The notes beneath the pieces were generated by a model. The model was not told where the DNA came from and searched no databases. It saw only the letters and a program-made list of their open reading frames with translations. A stretch of 64,000 nt of DNA from the NCBI RefSeq assembly GCF_000172795.2, contig NZ_CP020947.1:2917001-2981000 (forward strand). The letters run 5' to 3'. A program made the position numbers and the translations under genes. Origin of the DNA: Rhizobium sp. CIAT894. Its GTDB lineage: Bacteria > Pseudomonadota > Alphaproteobacteria > Rhizobiales > Rhizobiaceae. Below, piece by piece: positions 19,993-28,777 of this stretch (positions are counted from its first letter, which is position 1; every line of letters starts with the position of its first letter).

Positions 19993-20211
19993 TACGCCCA
20001 GTTTGCAATGGACGCATGATCAAAAATTTATAAGCTGTTAAGTTTAACAAAGGGTTAGGATCACCACCCGCAAGAGGCGCGAAGACGCCACTTTCACAAA
20101 AAGAATTTTCGCCCGAAGGAACACATCAGCATCCCCTTGAAAGCGTTTTATTTCAGCGGCTTATATGAAAATTATCCCGTAATTCGGCGGTTGATCGCGC
20201 CACAAATGTTA
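19993..20211. other. Intergenic stretch between rnpB 3' end and the mraZ promoter
   Basis: About 220 AT-richer bases with no gene recognised. The rnpB transcript should end here, since it points toward mraZ. The only hairpin I see is GGCG/CGCC around 20077-20090, with no U-tract, so I do not call a terminator. Confidence 0.5.
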
Positions 20212-20615
20212 ATCGCCAGTTGGCCTGTAAGCCGGGTTCTGTATGGCTCCGGCGTGAACCGGAACGTGGCAGCCATTCCTCTGGGACAGCGTTCGCACGC
20301 TGCCTCGCGCAACCCACCCGGATGACTGGCCTGGAAACCGGCCGGAGGGCCTTTCGGCCTGCCGCGTCATCCCTATTCGGTCTTGCTCCCGGTGGGGTTT
20401 ACCGTGCCATTTCCGTTGCCGGAGATGCGGTGGGCTCTTACCCCACCCTTTCACCCTTACCTGTCATGACAGGCGGTTTGCTTTCTGTGGCACTTTCCCT
20501 GAGGTCGCCCTCGCCGGACGTTATCCGGCACCGTGTTTCCGTGGAGCCCGGACTTTCCTCACCCTACCGCCTTTCGGCATTGGTAAAGCGCGGCTGCCCA
20601 GCCAACTGGCAGGGC
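20212..20615 (-). ncRNA. rnpB: RNase P RNA, bacterial type A
   Basis: Catalytic RNA of ribonuclease P, which removes 5' leaders from pre-tRNAs. On the minus strand the 5' end forms helix P1 (GCCAGTTGGC, near 20611-20602), which pairs with GCCAACTGGC at the 3' end near 20213-20223. The universally conserved GAGGAAAGTCCGGGCTCC occupies 20560-20543, and the 3' ACAGAACCCGGCTTA lies at 20242-20228. The total length of about 400 nt fits type A. Exact ends are estimates of a few bases. It sits 49 bases downstream of an oxidoreductase gene and upstream of mraZ, in the same orientation as both. Confidence 0.95.
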
Positions 20616-20664
20616 TCCCATAAACGAGAGAGATGGCAATTGCTATCGAATAAATGATTATGAG

Positions 20665-21840
20665 TTAGCGAAATTGCGGTGTGAAATCCGTGGAGTAGCC
20701 CTGCTGGCTGATTCCGCCCGCCAAAAGCAGCTCGGCCCCAAGCCGGCCGATTTCATCCGAACTCTTGGCCGAAGTACCGGCACAGCCCGTCAGCACGGCG
20801 ATCTCAGGCGAAGAGGTATAGCCGATCATCGGGTAGCCGCTTTCCGTCTGCGACACGACGCAGGCAGCCGTCGAAATCGAGAGCGGCACGATGTCGGGCA
20901 CGAGATTTTCGACGATACGGGTAAGATGCCCGCGCACGCTGTCGCGCCCCTCGGTCTTGAACCAGGCACGCATCGCCGCATCGTCGCTAAGCGCCAGATC
21001 GTCCGGGTCGCCGCCGATCTTCAGGTAGAATTTGCCGTCGGGATAACGGATCGGCGGCAGCAGATAGATATGAATGTCGGGTGTTTTGAGAATGAGCGAC
21101 GGCATCCCGGCAAGGCGCGCCGCATCGGCCTCGCTTACCCCGAAAAGCGTTACTGTCCGGCCATAAACCGTCATGGCAACCGGACGCGGCAACAGATTCT
21201 TCGCAATGGAAAATCCGCCCGCCGCCAGCAGCACCTTTTCGGCGCGATAGCTGAGACCGCCAGCGGTCCTGACCACAGCCGTCCCGCCCTCGCTTCTGAT
21301 CGAGACGACATGGTCGCGGATCACAGCAGCACCCGCCTTTTCCGCCAGCAGCGACTGCGCCTTGACCAGCTTGCGCGGACTGACATGCCCAGCCCCCTTC
21401 GCCTCGAAGACACCGCCGCCGCCGTCAGGAAAGGCGAAGAAGGGAAATGCCTCCTTCAGCCCGCCCTCATCGAGAAAGCGGGTCTCGACGCCGAGCGAAA
21501 TGGCCGCCCGCCGGGTTCTCTCGAGATAATCGCTTCCATCAGGCGCGACGACGACGCAGCCGGCCTCCCGATAGAAGTCGATGCCGCTCTCGCTCGCGAT
21601 CTCGCCGTAACGGCCGATCGAGCGGTTGGCGAGCAGCGCCCAGTTGCGGTCGGGATCGATGGTGCGGGTGATGCGCCCCTCGTCGTAGTGGCTGGCGAAG
21701 ACGCCCTGATGCGCCTTGCGATCCTCAGGCTCATCCGGGCCGATCACCGCCACGCCATCCGCTTGGCGCGCCAGATGCCGCGCAGCCGCAGCCCCCATCA
21801 ACCCGCGGCCGACGACGATATATTTGAAATCGACTGCCAT
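20665..21840 (-). CDS. FAD-dependent oxidoreductase (DAO family), copy B
   Basis: Flavoprotein of the D-amino-acid-oxidase / sarcosine-oxidase fold, 391 residues. The N-terminal dinucleotide-binding VVGRGLMGAAAARHL (about residues 9-23) has GxGxxG spacing. There is a second nucleotide-contact region near LLAAGGFS, and a C-terminal GYPMIGYTSSPEIAVLTGCAG where the family closes on FAD. The substrate is not readable; amine or methylamino-acid oxidation is the family norm. It is clearly a paralogue of the gene at 21851-23038, sharing MAVDF, the GRGxMGAAAARHL block, GVFASHYDE and ITRT. The two form a tandem pair 10 bases apart, probably co-transcribed. Confidence 0.85.
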   Translation of the reverse strand: MAVDFKYIVVGRGLMGAAAARHLARQADGVAVIGPDEPEDRKAHQGVFASHYDEGRITRTIDPDRNWALLANRSIGRYGEIASESGIDFYREAGCVVVAPDGSDYLERTRRAAISLGVETRFLDEGGLKEAFPFFAFPDGGGGVFEAKGAGHVSPRKLVKAQSLLAEKAGAAVIRDHVVSIRSEGGTAVVRTAGGLSYRAEKVLLAAGGFSIAKNLLPRPVAMTVYGRTVTLFGVSEADAARLAGMPSLILKTPDIHIYLLPPIRYPDGKFYLKIGGDPDDLALSDDAAMRAWFKTEGRDSVRGHLTRIVENLVPDIVPLSISTAACVVSQTESGYPMIGYTSSPEIAVLTGCAGTSAKSSDEIGRLGAELLLAGGISQQGYSTDFTPQFR

Positions 21841-21850
21841 GATATTCCTC

Positions 21851-23038
21851 TCAAGAAAAGACGGGCGTCAACTCGCCGCCGAAGTCCTTGTCTTCAAGCG
21901 CGCCCTCCGCCAGAAGCAACGCTCCCAGCCGCCCGAGTTCGTCGGAGGATTTTGCCGCGACGAAATTGCCGCCGGTCAGCACCGCGACGCGCGGCGATTG
22001 CGTGAACCCGATATAGGGATAGCCGGTCGAAGTGAAATTCGCCACGCACGGCGCAGAAGTGACCGGGCAGCCGGCAAGCGCCGGCATCAGTTGCAGGGCG
22101 AGGCGGCAGAGATGATCGCGCTCGGCGGCGCTGCCGTCCGAACGGAACCATGCGCCGGCATCCTCCAGCCTGCCAAAGGAAAGCCCCTCGGTGTCGCCAC
22201 CAAGCTTCAGATAGGTCTTGCCGTCAGGATAACGCACCGGCGGCAAGATATAGATATGATCCTCCTCCCGGTCGCCGAGCACGATGGTCGATGGCATATC
22301 GCCGAAGACCGCCATCTCGCGCTCACCTATTTCATAGAAGACGACCGTGCGCGCCATGACCCTGCTATCGACAGGACGCGGCAGCAGGGCATGAAAATTG
22401 CTGAAACCGCCGGCAGCGACCAGCACGCGCTCAGCGCTGTAACGTCTGTCGCCGGCCGTCACCTCGACATGGGAACCGACGTCGCGCACCAATGTCACGG
22501 TGGCCTCGATCAGCGAGACGCCACCCTGTTCGGCAAGCCTCGCCTGCGCCTGCACCAGCGCCCGCGGGTTGATGTGGCCGGCGCGCTTGCGCTCGAAATA
22601 TCCTGTGAAATCGGGATCGACGGAAAGATAGGAAAAACGTTCGCGAAGTTGCGACGGCGCGATGGTCTCGATATCGCTGCCGAGCGTCCGGCTGACCGTC
22701 AGCGCCCGGTTGATATAGTCCTGCTCATCCTTTGGCGTCGGACCGGCAAAGAGGCAGCCGACCTCGGAATAAAAGGAAATGCCGCTCCTCGCCTCGATCT
22801 CGCGGTAGCGCTCGAGCGCGCGGGCGGCGAAGGTTCCCCAGGCCAGATTGCCGTCGAAGGTGCGGGTGATGCGGGCTTCGTCGTAATGACTGGCGAAGAC
22901 GCCGTGATGGGCCTTTCGCTCTTCCGGCTCGCGCGGGCCGATCAACGCAATGCCGTCGGCCATCGACGAGAGGTGGCGTGCGGCAGCGGCACCCATCATG
23001 CCGCGTCCGATGATGATGAACCTGAAGTCGACTGCCAT
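21851..23038 (-). CDS. FAD-dependent oxidoreductase (DAO family), copy A
   Basis: First of two tandem flavoprotein oxidoreductases, 395 residues from the ATG at 23038 (MAVDFRFIIIGRG). An 11-codon upstream extension to 23071 is not shared by the paralogue and is rejected. The Rossmann motif IIGRGMMGAAAARHL lies at about 9-23, and the C-terminus has GYPYIGFTQSPRVAVLTGGN. It resembles N-methyl-amino-acid or sarcosine oxidases. The paralogue downstream keeps the same residues at both FAD-contact regions, so the duplication has retained function in both. What they oxidise is unknown. Confidence 0.85.
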   Translation of the reverse strand: MAVDFRFIIIGRGMMGAAAARHLSSMADGIALIGPREPEERKAHHGVFASHYDEARITRTFDGNLAWGTFAARALERYREIEARSGISFYSEVGCLFAGPTPKDEQDYINRALTVSRTLGSDIETIAPSQLRERFSYLSVDPDFTGYFERKRAGHINPRALVQAQARLAEQGGVSLIEATVTLVRDVGSHVEVTAGDRRYSAERVLVAAGGFSNFHALLPRPVDSRVMARTVVFYEIGEREMAVFGDMPSTIVLGDREEDHIYILPPVRYPDGKTYLKLGGDTEGLSFGRLEDAGAWFRSDGSAAERDHLCRLALQLMPALAGCPVTSAPCVANFTSTGYPYIGFTQSPRVAVLTGGNFVAAKSSDELGRLGALLLAEGALEDKDFGGELTPVFS

Positions 23039-23139
23039 ATCCCGCCTCGTTTCGCGAAGGTGGAGTATCACGGCAAGCGTCCTGATTCATATCGCAAAAA
23101 TCCCGGGAAGGATTTTCACCGGGATGCGTCCGGCCACAC

Positions 23140-23667
23140 TCAGTCGAGCATCGCCAGGACCTTGCCGCAATAGGTCTTCGACACCGGGTTCATGCGGGTT
23201 GCGGCATGGCCGGCATTGTATTTCAGGATGGTGTTGCAGGTCTGTCCGCCGCCGAGCTGATGGGCGGCCGCCAGGTATTTCATGCCGTATTTGATGTTGG
23301 TCTCGGGATCGAACAGGCCCTTCCGCGTGCCGGCATAGCCCATCATCCGCGCCGTCGCCGGCTTGATCTGCATCAGGCCGATTTCGCCGGCGCTGCCGCG
23401 TGCCTTCGGATTGAAGTTGCTCTCGACCCGCACGACGGCCTGGGCAAGTGCGACCGGCACGTTGTATTCAGCCGCATATTTGTTGATCAGTGCAGCATAG
23501 GGAATGCTGGCGGAGAAATCGGGCATGGCATAGCCGCTCTGGCGATCGACGGTTTTCAGCGGGATGGTTTGCGCCCTGACGCCCCAGTCATCGTTTGCCG
23601 AGGCAAAGCTATATCCCGCCAGCAGCATGCCAACGCATGTCGCAGCACCAACAATCATATTCTTCAT
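23140..23667 (-). CDS. Secreted lytic transglycosylase (SLT domain)
   Basis: A 175-residue protein with a signal peptide (basic MKNM start, hydrophobic stretch to about 23, Ala-Ser-Ala cleavage zone) and a single goose-type lysozyme SLT domain. The catalytic Glu sits in VVRVESNFNP and is followed by GEIGLMQIKPATARMMGY and ETNIKYGMKYLA. It would cleave the MurNAc-GlcNAc bond of peptidoglycan in the periplasm. It is similar in domain, though not in architecture, to the lipoprotein at 27804-28739. It stands alone between the oxidoreductases and the amidase. Confidence 0.88.
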   Translation of the reverse strand: MKNMIVGAATCVGMLLAGYSFASANDDWGVRAQTIPLKTVDRQSGYAMPDFSASIPYAALINKYAAEYNVPVALAQAVVRVESNFNPKARGSAGEIGLMQIKPATARMMGYAGTRKGLFDPETNIKYGMKYLAAAHQLGGGQTCNTILKYNAGHAATRMNPVSKTYCGKVLAMLD

Positions 23668-23878
23668 AAAGTCTCTTCACTCCGACCCAAAGAATTGCAT
23701 GACTGCGCGCCTCGCCGTCATCCGGTCGCACTCGATCAAGGACTGATCGTATTCCGCAACAATTCTTATCGTTTCATTTGGCGCTCATGGTTACACTTGA
23801 AAAAGCCGCGAGCGCTGTTCAGCGGGCGTTCTTAGACCATCGCAATGAGGAGATAATAGGGAAATGATGTGGCGGGAG

Positions 23879-23905
23879 GGATTTCTCGCCGGCCGGGAGA
23901 AATCC
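23879..23905. terminator. Hairpin downstream of the amidase gene
   Basis: Nine-base perfect stem GGATTTCTC (23879-23887) / GAGAAATCC (23897-23905) with a GC-rich loop, 23 bases beyond the amidase stop. There is no U-tract on the minus strand, so it may be a stabilising or Rho-related 3' hairpin rather than an intrinsic terminator. Confidence 0.4.
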
Positions 23906-23928
23906 GCCCGGATATCCGGTTCTTCGGC

Positions 23929-24690
23929 TCAGGAATAACGCGGCAGCGCCGACAGCAGCCGGTGCAGCGTGTCGATCGTCGAGAAATCGGCGATTCCATC
24001 GACCCGTTCGGGCCGGAAGTGGCGCTGGAAAGCTTCCACGTCGCCCGCCGTCTTTTCGGAAAATTGGCTTGTGATCTCAGTGCCATAACCATAGAGCGAC
24101 AGCATCGACTGCAGCGCTTCGACGGGCTGGCCGGCATCACCCCGCTGGAAGAAGCGCCCACCGGCGATTGTTGCCGGCTCGACCCAATGTCCGATGCCCG
24201 CCCGGTGGAGCTCGGCCCAGGGGAACTTTTCGCCCGGATCGACCTTACGAACAGGGGCGACATCGGAATGCCCAAGGACCCGTTCCGGCGCGATCGACCA
24301 ACGTTTGACACAGTCGCGACACAATTCGATCACCGCGGCGATCTGCTCTTTCGGATAGTCGGGAAGCCCGCCGGGATGGCCGGCATTGGCGATCTCGATG
24401 CCGATCGACAGCGAATTGATATCCGTTTCGCCGTGCCAGCTGCTCTTTCCCGCGTGCCACGCTCGGCGCGTTTCCGGCACCAGCTGCACCACTTCACCAT
24501 TCTCATGCACGAAATAATGGCTGGAGACCTGGCTCTCCGCGCGGCAGAGCCAGTCGAGCGCGCTGTCTGCCGTCGGCATGCCGGTGTAGTGCAACAGGAC
24601 CATGTCTGGACGACGCCCGTCCGCCCGCTCGCCATGGTTCGGAGAAGGCTGCACACGGGCGCTTCTGAAGTCGGCCTCGAACGAGGTCAT
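23929..24690 (-). CDS. N-acetylmuramoyl-L-alanine amidase (AmpD/AmiD type) with peptidoglycan-binding domain
   Basis: Zinc amidase that cleaves the MurNAc-L-Ala bond. The protein has 253 residues. The amidase_2 domain starts at DMVLLHYTGM (first Zn His, about residue 34), continues with SSHYFVHENGEVVQLV and IGIEIANAG, and has the distal VLGHSDVAPVRKVDPGEKFPW with the second Zn His and Asp. A peptidoglycan-binding repeat (AGQPVEALQSMLSLYGY) lies near the C-terminus. There is no signal peptide, which suggests cytoplasmic muropeptide recycling, although the binding domain is more typical of exported amidases. The start overlaps the TerB-DnaJ gene stop by four bases. Confidence 0.9.
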   Translation of the reverse strand: MTSFEADFRSARVQPSPNHGERADGRRPDMVLLHYTGMPTADSALDWLCRAESQVSSHYFVHENGEVVQLVPETRRAWHAGKSSWHGETDINSLSIGIEIANAGHPGGLPDYPKEQIAAVIELCRDCVKRWSIAPERVLGHSDVAPVRKVDPGEKFPWAELHRAGIGHWVEPATIAGGRFFQRGDAGQPVEALQSMLSLYGYGTEITSQFSEKTAGDVEAFQRHFRPERVDGIADFSTIDTLHRLLSALPRYS

Positions 24691-25394
24691 GCGGCGCGGC
24701 GTTCCTTCTCGATCGCCGCATAGGCGGCGTTCAACGCCGCCATGCGTTCATTGGCGATCACATGGAATTCCTTCGGCACCCCGCGCGAGATCAGCCGATC
24801 GGGATGATGCTCGCTGACGAGGCCATGATAACGGCGGCGGATGGTCGGGAAATCATCCGAGGGCGAGACGCCGAGCACCTTATAGGGATCCCGGCCGGAC
24901 GAGACGTGGCGGGCGGCGATCTGCTCGAAGCGGGTCTCGCTCATCTCGAAGATCTCGCCGATATGGCGCAGGAAAATCAGTTCCTTCTCGTGGATCAGCC
25001 CGTCGGCCTTGGCGATATGGAAGAGGCCGTCGAGCACGTCTTCCAGCACCGTGCAATTGGCCGCACAAGTGACGCAGAGCGTCGAGAGTCGCTCGGCATA
25101 GGCTTCGTAGCCGGCCACATCCTGGCGTGCGAGATTATAGAGCCTGGCGACGTTCTTGGCCTGGTCCTCGGGAAATTCGAAGATTTCTCGGAAGGCTTCG
25201 ACCTCCTTCTCGCTGACGATGCCGTCGGCCTTGGCCATCTTGGCCGAAAGCGCGATGATCGCCACGGAGAAAGCCACTTTGCGCCGGGTCTCGGGATCGC
25301 CTTCGAAAACCGTTCGGATAGCCTCGACCACCGCGGAAAGCGCATTGCCCGCGGTATTGCCAATGGCATTCAACAGTTTTTCCCAGAAGGACAT
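24687..25394 (-). CDS. TerB-DnaJ domain protein (DjlA-like)
   Basis: A 235-residue protein with a TerB-like helical domain (about residues 35-150, with acidic AKADGIVSEKEVEAF and AKADGLIHEKELIF repeats) followed by a C-terminal J-domain (about 168-232). The J-domain starts DPYKVLGVSPSDD and carries the DnaK-stimulating HPD in SEHHPDRL. This is the architecture of DjlA-type co-chaperones. The start of the protein shows only a weak hydrophobic segment, so membrane anchoring is unclear. It is translationally coupled to the downstream amidase. Confidence 0.87.
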   Translation of the reverse strand: MSFWEKLLNAIGNTAGNALSAVVEAIRTVFEGDPETRRKVAFSVAIIALSAKMAKADGIVSEKEVEAFREIFEFPEDQAKNVARLYNLARQDVAGYEAYAERLSTLCVTCAANCTVLEDVLDGLFHIAKADGLIHEKELIFLRHIGEIFEMSETRFEQIAARHVSSGRDPYKVLGVSPSDDFPTIRRRYHGLVSEHHPDRLISRGVPKEFHVIANERMAALNAAYAAIEKERRAA

Positions 25395-25783
25395 CGAAAA
25401 TCTCGCACATGCTTGTCAACTTATAGCAAACAGCTTGACCAAAGAATCGTAGCCTTTGCAAGGCGGCTATTGGTCGTAGGGCCGAACACAGTTTTCACGA
25501 TTCTGTAATTATTGCATCGCAACAAGCGATCGATCCATTTCGCCTGATCGGCCGTGGGAGTTCCGCCCGCTCCATCCTCCTCAACGCTTAACCGTCAATT
25601 TCCACAACTGTTCCCGACAGGCAGATCGGGCTTGAAACGATTATATCGACGCTTCGCACCACCTTTACCGTTCAACCCGGCAGAAAGGCGCGTTTTCGTA
25701 AATTCTTTACTTTACAGGGCCCTTTCCCTGCCGCATCCATGCGCTAGCTAACGCTGCCGCACTGAAACACCATAGGAGGGATC
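25395..25783. other. Divergent intergenic region upstream of pfp
   Basis: 389 bases between the TerB-DnaJ start (minus) and pfp (plus). I found no tRNA-like fold, no convincing small gene and no unambiguous promoter hexamer pair. Only the strong ribosome-binding site TAGGAGGG before pfp stands out. Confidence 0.5.
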
Positions 25784-26995
25784 ATGGCCAAACAGAAAGT
25801 CGCAATGCTGACCGCTGGAGGCCTGGCGCCCTGTCTTTCCTCCGCCGTCGGCGGCCTCATCGAACGCTACAGCGACGTCGCTCCCGAGATCGATATCGTC
25901 GCTTACAAGTCCGGGTACCAGGGCGTATTGCTCGGCGACAGCATCGAGATCACCCGCGACATGCGCGAAAAGGCGCCGCTGCTGCACCGTTACGGCGGTT
26001 CGCCGATCGGCAACAGCCGCGTCAAACTCACCAATGCCGCCGATTGCGTCAAGCGCGGCCTGGTCAAGGAAGGCGAGAACCCGCTCAGGATCGCGGCCGA
26101 ACGTCTTGCCAATGACGGCATCACCATTCTCCACACGATCGGTGGCGACGACACCAACACCACCGCCGCCGACCTTGCCGCCTATCTCGCCGCCAACGGC
26201 TACAATCTGACCGTCGTCGGCCTGCCGAAGACCGTCGACAACGACGTCGTGCCGATCCGCCAGTCGCTCGGCGCCTGGACGGCCGCCGAAGTCGGCGCGC
26301 ATTTCTTCGACAATGTCGGCAACGAACAGACCGCCGCCCCCCGCACGCTCGTCATCCACGAGGTCATGGGCCGCCATTGCGGCTGGCTGACGGCTGCAAC
26401 CGCCCGCGCCTACCTCCAGCGCACCAGCCGCAACCAGTATGTCGACGGCCTGATGATGGATGCGCATCTGAAGAGCATCGACGCCGTCTACCTGCCGGAG
26501 ATGGCCTTCGACCTCGATGCCGAGGCCGCCCGCCTGAGGGAGAGCATGGACCGCAATGGCCACGCCACGGTCTTCGTCTCCGAAGGCGCCTGCCTCGACG
26601 CCATCGTCGCCGAGCGCGAAGCCGCCGGCGAGACCGTCAAGCGCGATGCCTTCGGCCATGTGAAGATCGATACGATCAATGTCGGCGCCTGGTTCCAGAA
26701 GCAGTTCGCCAGCCTCTTGAACGCCGAACGCTCTCTCGTGCAGAAATCGGGCTACTTCGCCCGCTCGGCGCCCGCCAATAGCGACGACCTCAGGCTGATC
26801 CAGAGCATGGTCGATCTCGCCGTCGAAAGCGCGCTCAACAAAGTCTCCGGCGTCACCGGTCACGATGAAGCGCAGAATGGTAAATTGCGCACTATAGAAT
26901 TCCCGCGCATCAAGGGCGGCAAGGCTTTTGACCTTTCGACGGCATGGTTTGCCGAAGTCATGGACAATATAGGTCAGAAATACAAAGAAGCGTGA
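25784..26995 (+). CDS. pfp: Pyrophosphate--fructose-6-phosphate 1-phosphotransferase
   Basis: Reversible PPi-dependent phosphofructokinase of the Embden-Meyerhof route, cytoplasmic, 403 residues. The phosphoryl-donor motif is GGDDTN (120-125), with Asp in place of the Gly of ATP-using enzymes. The substrate loop is PKTVDND (148-154) with the Lys typical of PPi users, followed by EVMGRHCGW. Together these are diagnostic of PPi-PFK. TAGGAGGG lies 4 bases before the ATG. Rhizobia degrade sugars mainly through Entner-Doudoroff, so a gluconeogenic or flux-balancing role is a reasonable inference. Confidence 0.95.
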   Translation: MAKQKVAMLTAGGLAPCLSSAVGGLIERYSDVAPEIDIVAYKSGYQGVLLGDSIEITRDMREKAPLLHRYGGSPIGNSRVKLTNAADCVKRGLVKEGENPLRIAAERLANDGITILHTIGGDDTNTTAADLAAYLAANGYNLTVVGLPKTVDNDVVPIRQSLGAWTAAEVGAHFFDNVGNEQTAAPRTLVIHEVMGRHCGWLTAATARAYLQRTSRNQYVDGLMMDAHLKSIDAVYLPEMAFDLDAEAARLRESMDRNGHATVFVSEGACLDAIVAEREAAGETVKRDAFGHVKIDTINVGAWFQKQFASLLNAERSLVQKSGYFARSAPANSDDLRLIQSMVDLAVESALNKVSGVTGHDEAQNGKLRTIEFPRIKGGKAFDLSTAWFAEVMDNIGQKYKEA

Positions 26996-27052
26996 TTGAC
27001 GGATGGTTAATATGATGTCTTTGCTTGTTCCTGAGGAATAGGAGGAGACACC

Positions 27053-27688
27053 ATGTCAGTTGAAGCCTGGCTCGCTTTTGCGGCCGCATCCGCCATCATG
27101 CTGGCCATACCGGGGCCGACGATACTGCTCGTCGTCTCCTATGCGCTCGGTCATGGACGCAGGACTGCGCTTGCGACGGTCAGCGGCGTGGCGCTTGGTG
27201 ACTTCACCGCGATGACGGCGTCCCTCTTCGGACTCGGCGCCGTCCTTGCCGCCTCCGCCACCCTCTTCACCGTCTTGAAGTGGATCGGCGGCGCCTATCT
27301 GATCTGGCTGGGAATCAAGCTCTGGCGGGCTCCGGTGATCGGCGAACCGGTTGCAGACAACGACAACCTGCCGGAAGAAAAGTCGCTCAAGATCTTCCTC
27401 CACGCCTATATCGTCACCGCCCTCAATCCGAAGAGCATCATCTTCTTCGTCGCCTTCGTGCCGCAGTTCCTCAATCCGGCCCTGCCCTTCTTCGGGCAGA
27501 TGGCGATCATGGAAGCGACGTTCCTCGTGCTGGCGATCCTCAACGCCTCCACCTACGCCTTTCTCGCCCATACGGCACGCGGCCTGATTCGCAAGGCAAG
27601 CGTCCAGCGCGCTGTAAACCGCACCGGCGGCACCCTGCTGATCGCTGCAGGCGCCGTAACGGCCGGGTATCGCCGTATTGCAGCCTAG
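27053..27688 (+). CDS. LysE/RhtB-family amino acid exporter
   Basis: Inner-membrane exporter of 211 residues with about six hydrophobic helices. The N-terminal IPGPTILLVVSYALGHG (about residues 20-36) is the family signature, followed by SGVALGDF and the ALNPKSIIFFVAFVPQFL segment typical of RhtB-like proteins. The transported amino acid is not predictable. TAGGAGGAG precedes the ATG. It lies 57 bases after pfp in the same direction but the gap carries its own ribosome-binding site; co-transcription is possible. Confidence 0.88.
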   Translation: MSVEAWLAFAAASAIMLAIPGPTILLVVSYALGHGRRTALATVSGVALGDFTAMTASLFGLGAVLAASATLFTVLKWIGGAYLIWLGIKLWRAPVIGEPVADNDNLPEEKSLKIFLHAYIVTALNPKSIIFFVAFVPQFLNPALPFFGQMAIMEATFLVLAILNASTYAFLAHTARGLIRKASVQRAVNRTGGTLLIAAGAVTAGYRRIAA

Positions 27689-27803
27689 AAATATTCCGTG
27701 GTTGCCGGAATGCCACGAATAGGTTAATGGGGTCGTCAGGGCTTAAGGTATTTAGTAACTTTTATACGCTGCCGGGGCGGCGCGATTTCACGAAAGTGGC
27801 GGA

Positions 27804-28739
27804 ATGGTAGCGATCGGATTATCCGGCCTGAAACGCAGTCTTGTCGTTTCGACGATACTCTGCGGTGTGATGACGGGATGCGCGAGCGTCGAATACACCT
27901 CGCAGGCCGAACTGACAGCCGCCCAGACCGTGGTGCCGATGCCGAAACCAGGCGAGGATGCAACCCTCGCCGCGATCCCGACCGCCGAAGGTGCAATTGG
28001 CCCGGCAGGCACCGCCATTGCCCAGGCATCTCCCTCTCTGACCGCAACGGCGATGCCGGCCGTCACAGGCTCTCAGCCGGCCGATCTCACCACGCAGGCA
28101 GGCATTCAGCCGGCCGCCTATGCGCAGATCCCGCTGACGCCCGAGATGACGGCCATCCAGTCCGTGGTGCCGACGCCGCGCCCGGGAACCCCGGCGCAGC
28201 CGACAACGCAGCTCGCCTTTGCAGCGACACCGCAAAACAGCGCACTTGCTGCACTTGCCGCAGTCGACACCACGCCGCGTGCCAGCATGGACTACGGTTT
28301 CGACGAATCCGGGCCGATCGATCCGCCGACGGCGCCGCCTATGTTCAGCGACGACGACAAAGACGATGCGCCGACGGTCGAAAAGAGCTTCGTCACCAAG
28401 CTTATCCAGAAATATTCGAAGATCTACGAAATTCCCGAGACGCTGCTCCATCGCATCGTCCATCGCGAGAGCCGCTACAATCCGAAGGCCTACAACAAGC
28501 GCGGCTATTTCGGCCTCATGCAGATCAAGTACAACACCGCCAAGTCCATGGGCTATGACGGTGCGCCAGGCGGCCTCTTCGACGCCGAAACCAACATCAA
28601 ATATGCCGCGAAATATCTGCGCGGCGCCTGGCTCGTCTCCGACAACAAGGAAGACGATGCCGTCCGCCTCTACGCGCGCGGCTATTATTACGATGCCAAG
28701 CGCAAGGGCATGACCGACGTCGCCCAGGGCAACTACTGA
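27804..28739 (+). CDS. Putative lipoprotein lytic transglycosylase (SLT domain)
   Basis: A 311-residue protein. The N-terminal hydrophobic segment ends in VMTGC (Cys26), a slightly atypical lipobox. It is followed by a long low-complexity Ala/Pro/Thr region (about 30-190) containing two similar blocks (VVPMPKPG and VVPTPRPG), which could span the periplasm. The catalytic SLT domain is C-terminal (about 205-311): the Glu of HRIVHRESRYNP, then GYFGLMQIKYNTAKSMGYDG and ETNIKYAAKYL. It should cleave peptidoglycan from a membrane anchor. No obvious operon partner. Confidence 0.87.
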   Translation: MVAIGLSGLKRSLVVSTILCGVMTGCASVEYTSQAELTAAQTVVPMPKPGEDATLAAIPTAEGAIGPAGTAIAQASPSLTATAMPAVTGSQPADLTTQAGIQPAAYAQIPLTPEMTAIQSVVPTPRPGTPAQPTTQLAFAATPQNSALAALAAVDTTPRASMDYGFDESGPIDPPTAPPMFSDDDKDDAPTVEKSFVTKLIQKYSKIYEIPETLLHRIVHRESRYNPKAYNKRGYFGLMQIKYNTAKSMGYDGAPGGLFDAETNIKYAAKYLRGAWLVSDNKEDDAVRLYARGYYYDAKRKGMTDVAQGNY

Positions 28740-28777
28740 CGCCAGATAATTGCTGAAACTGCGATCGAAGCTCCAGC

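Noticed and set aside
20220..20657. Plus-strand open frame over the rnpB locus
   Set aside because: The stretch has all the conserved RNase P RNA segments; the frame is accidental.
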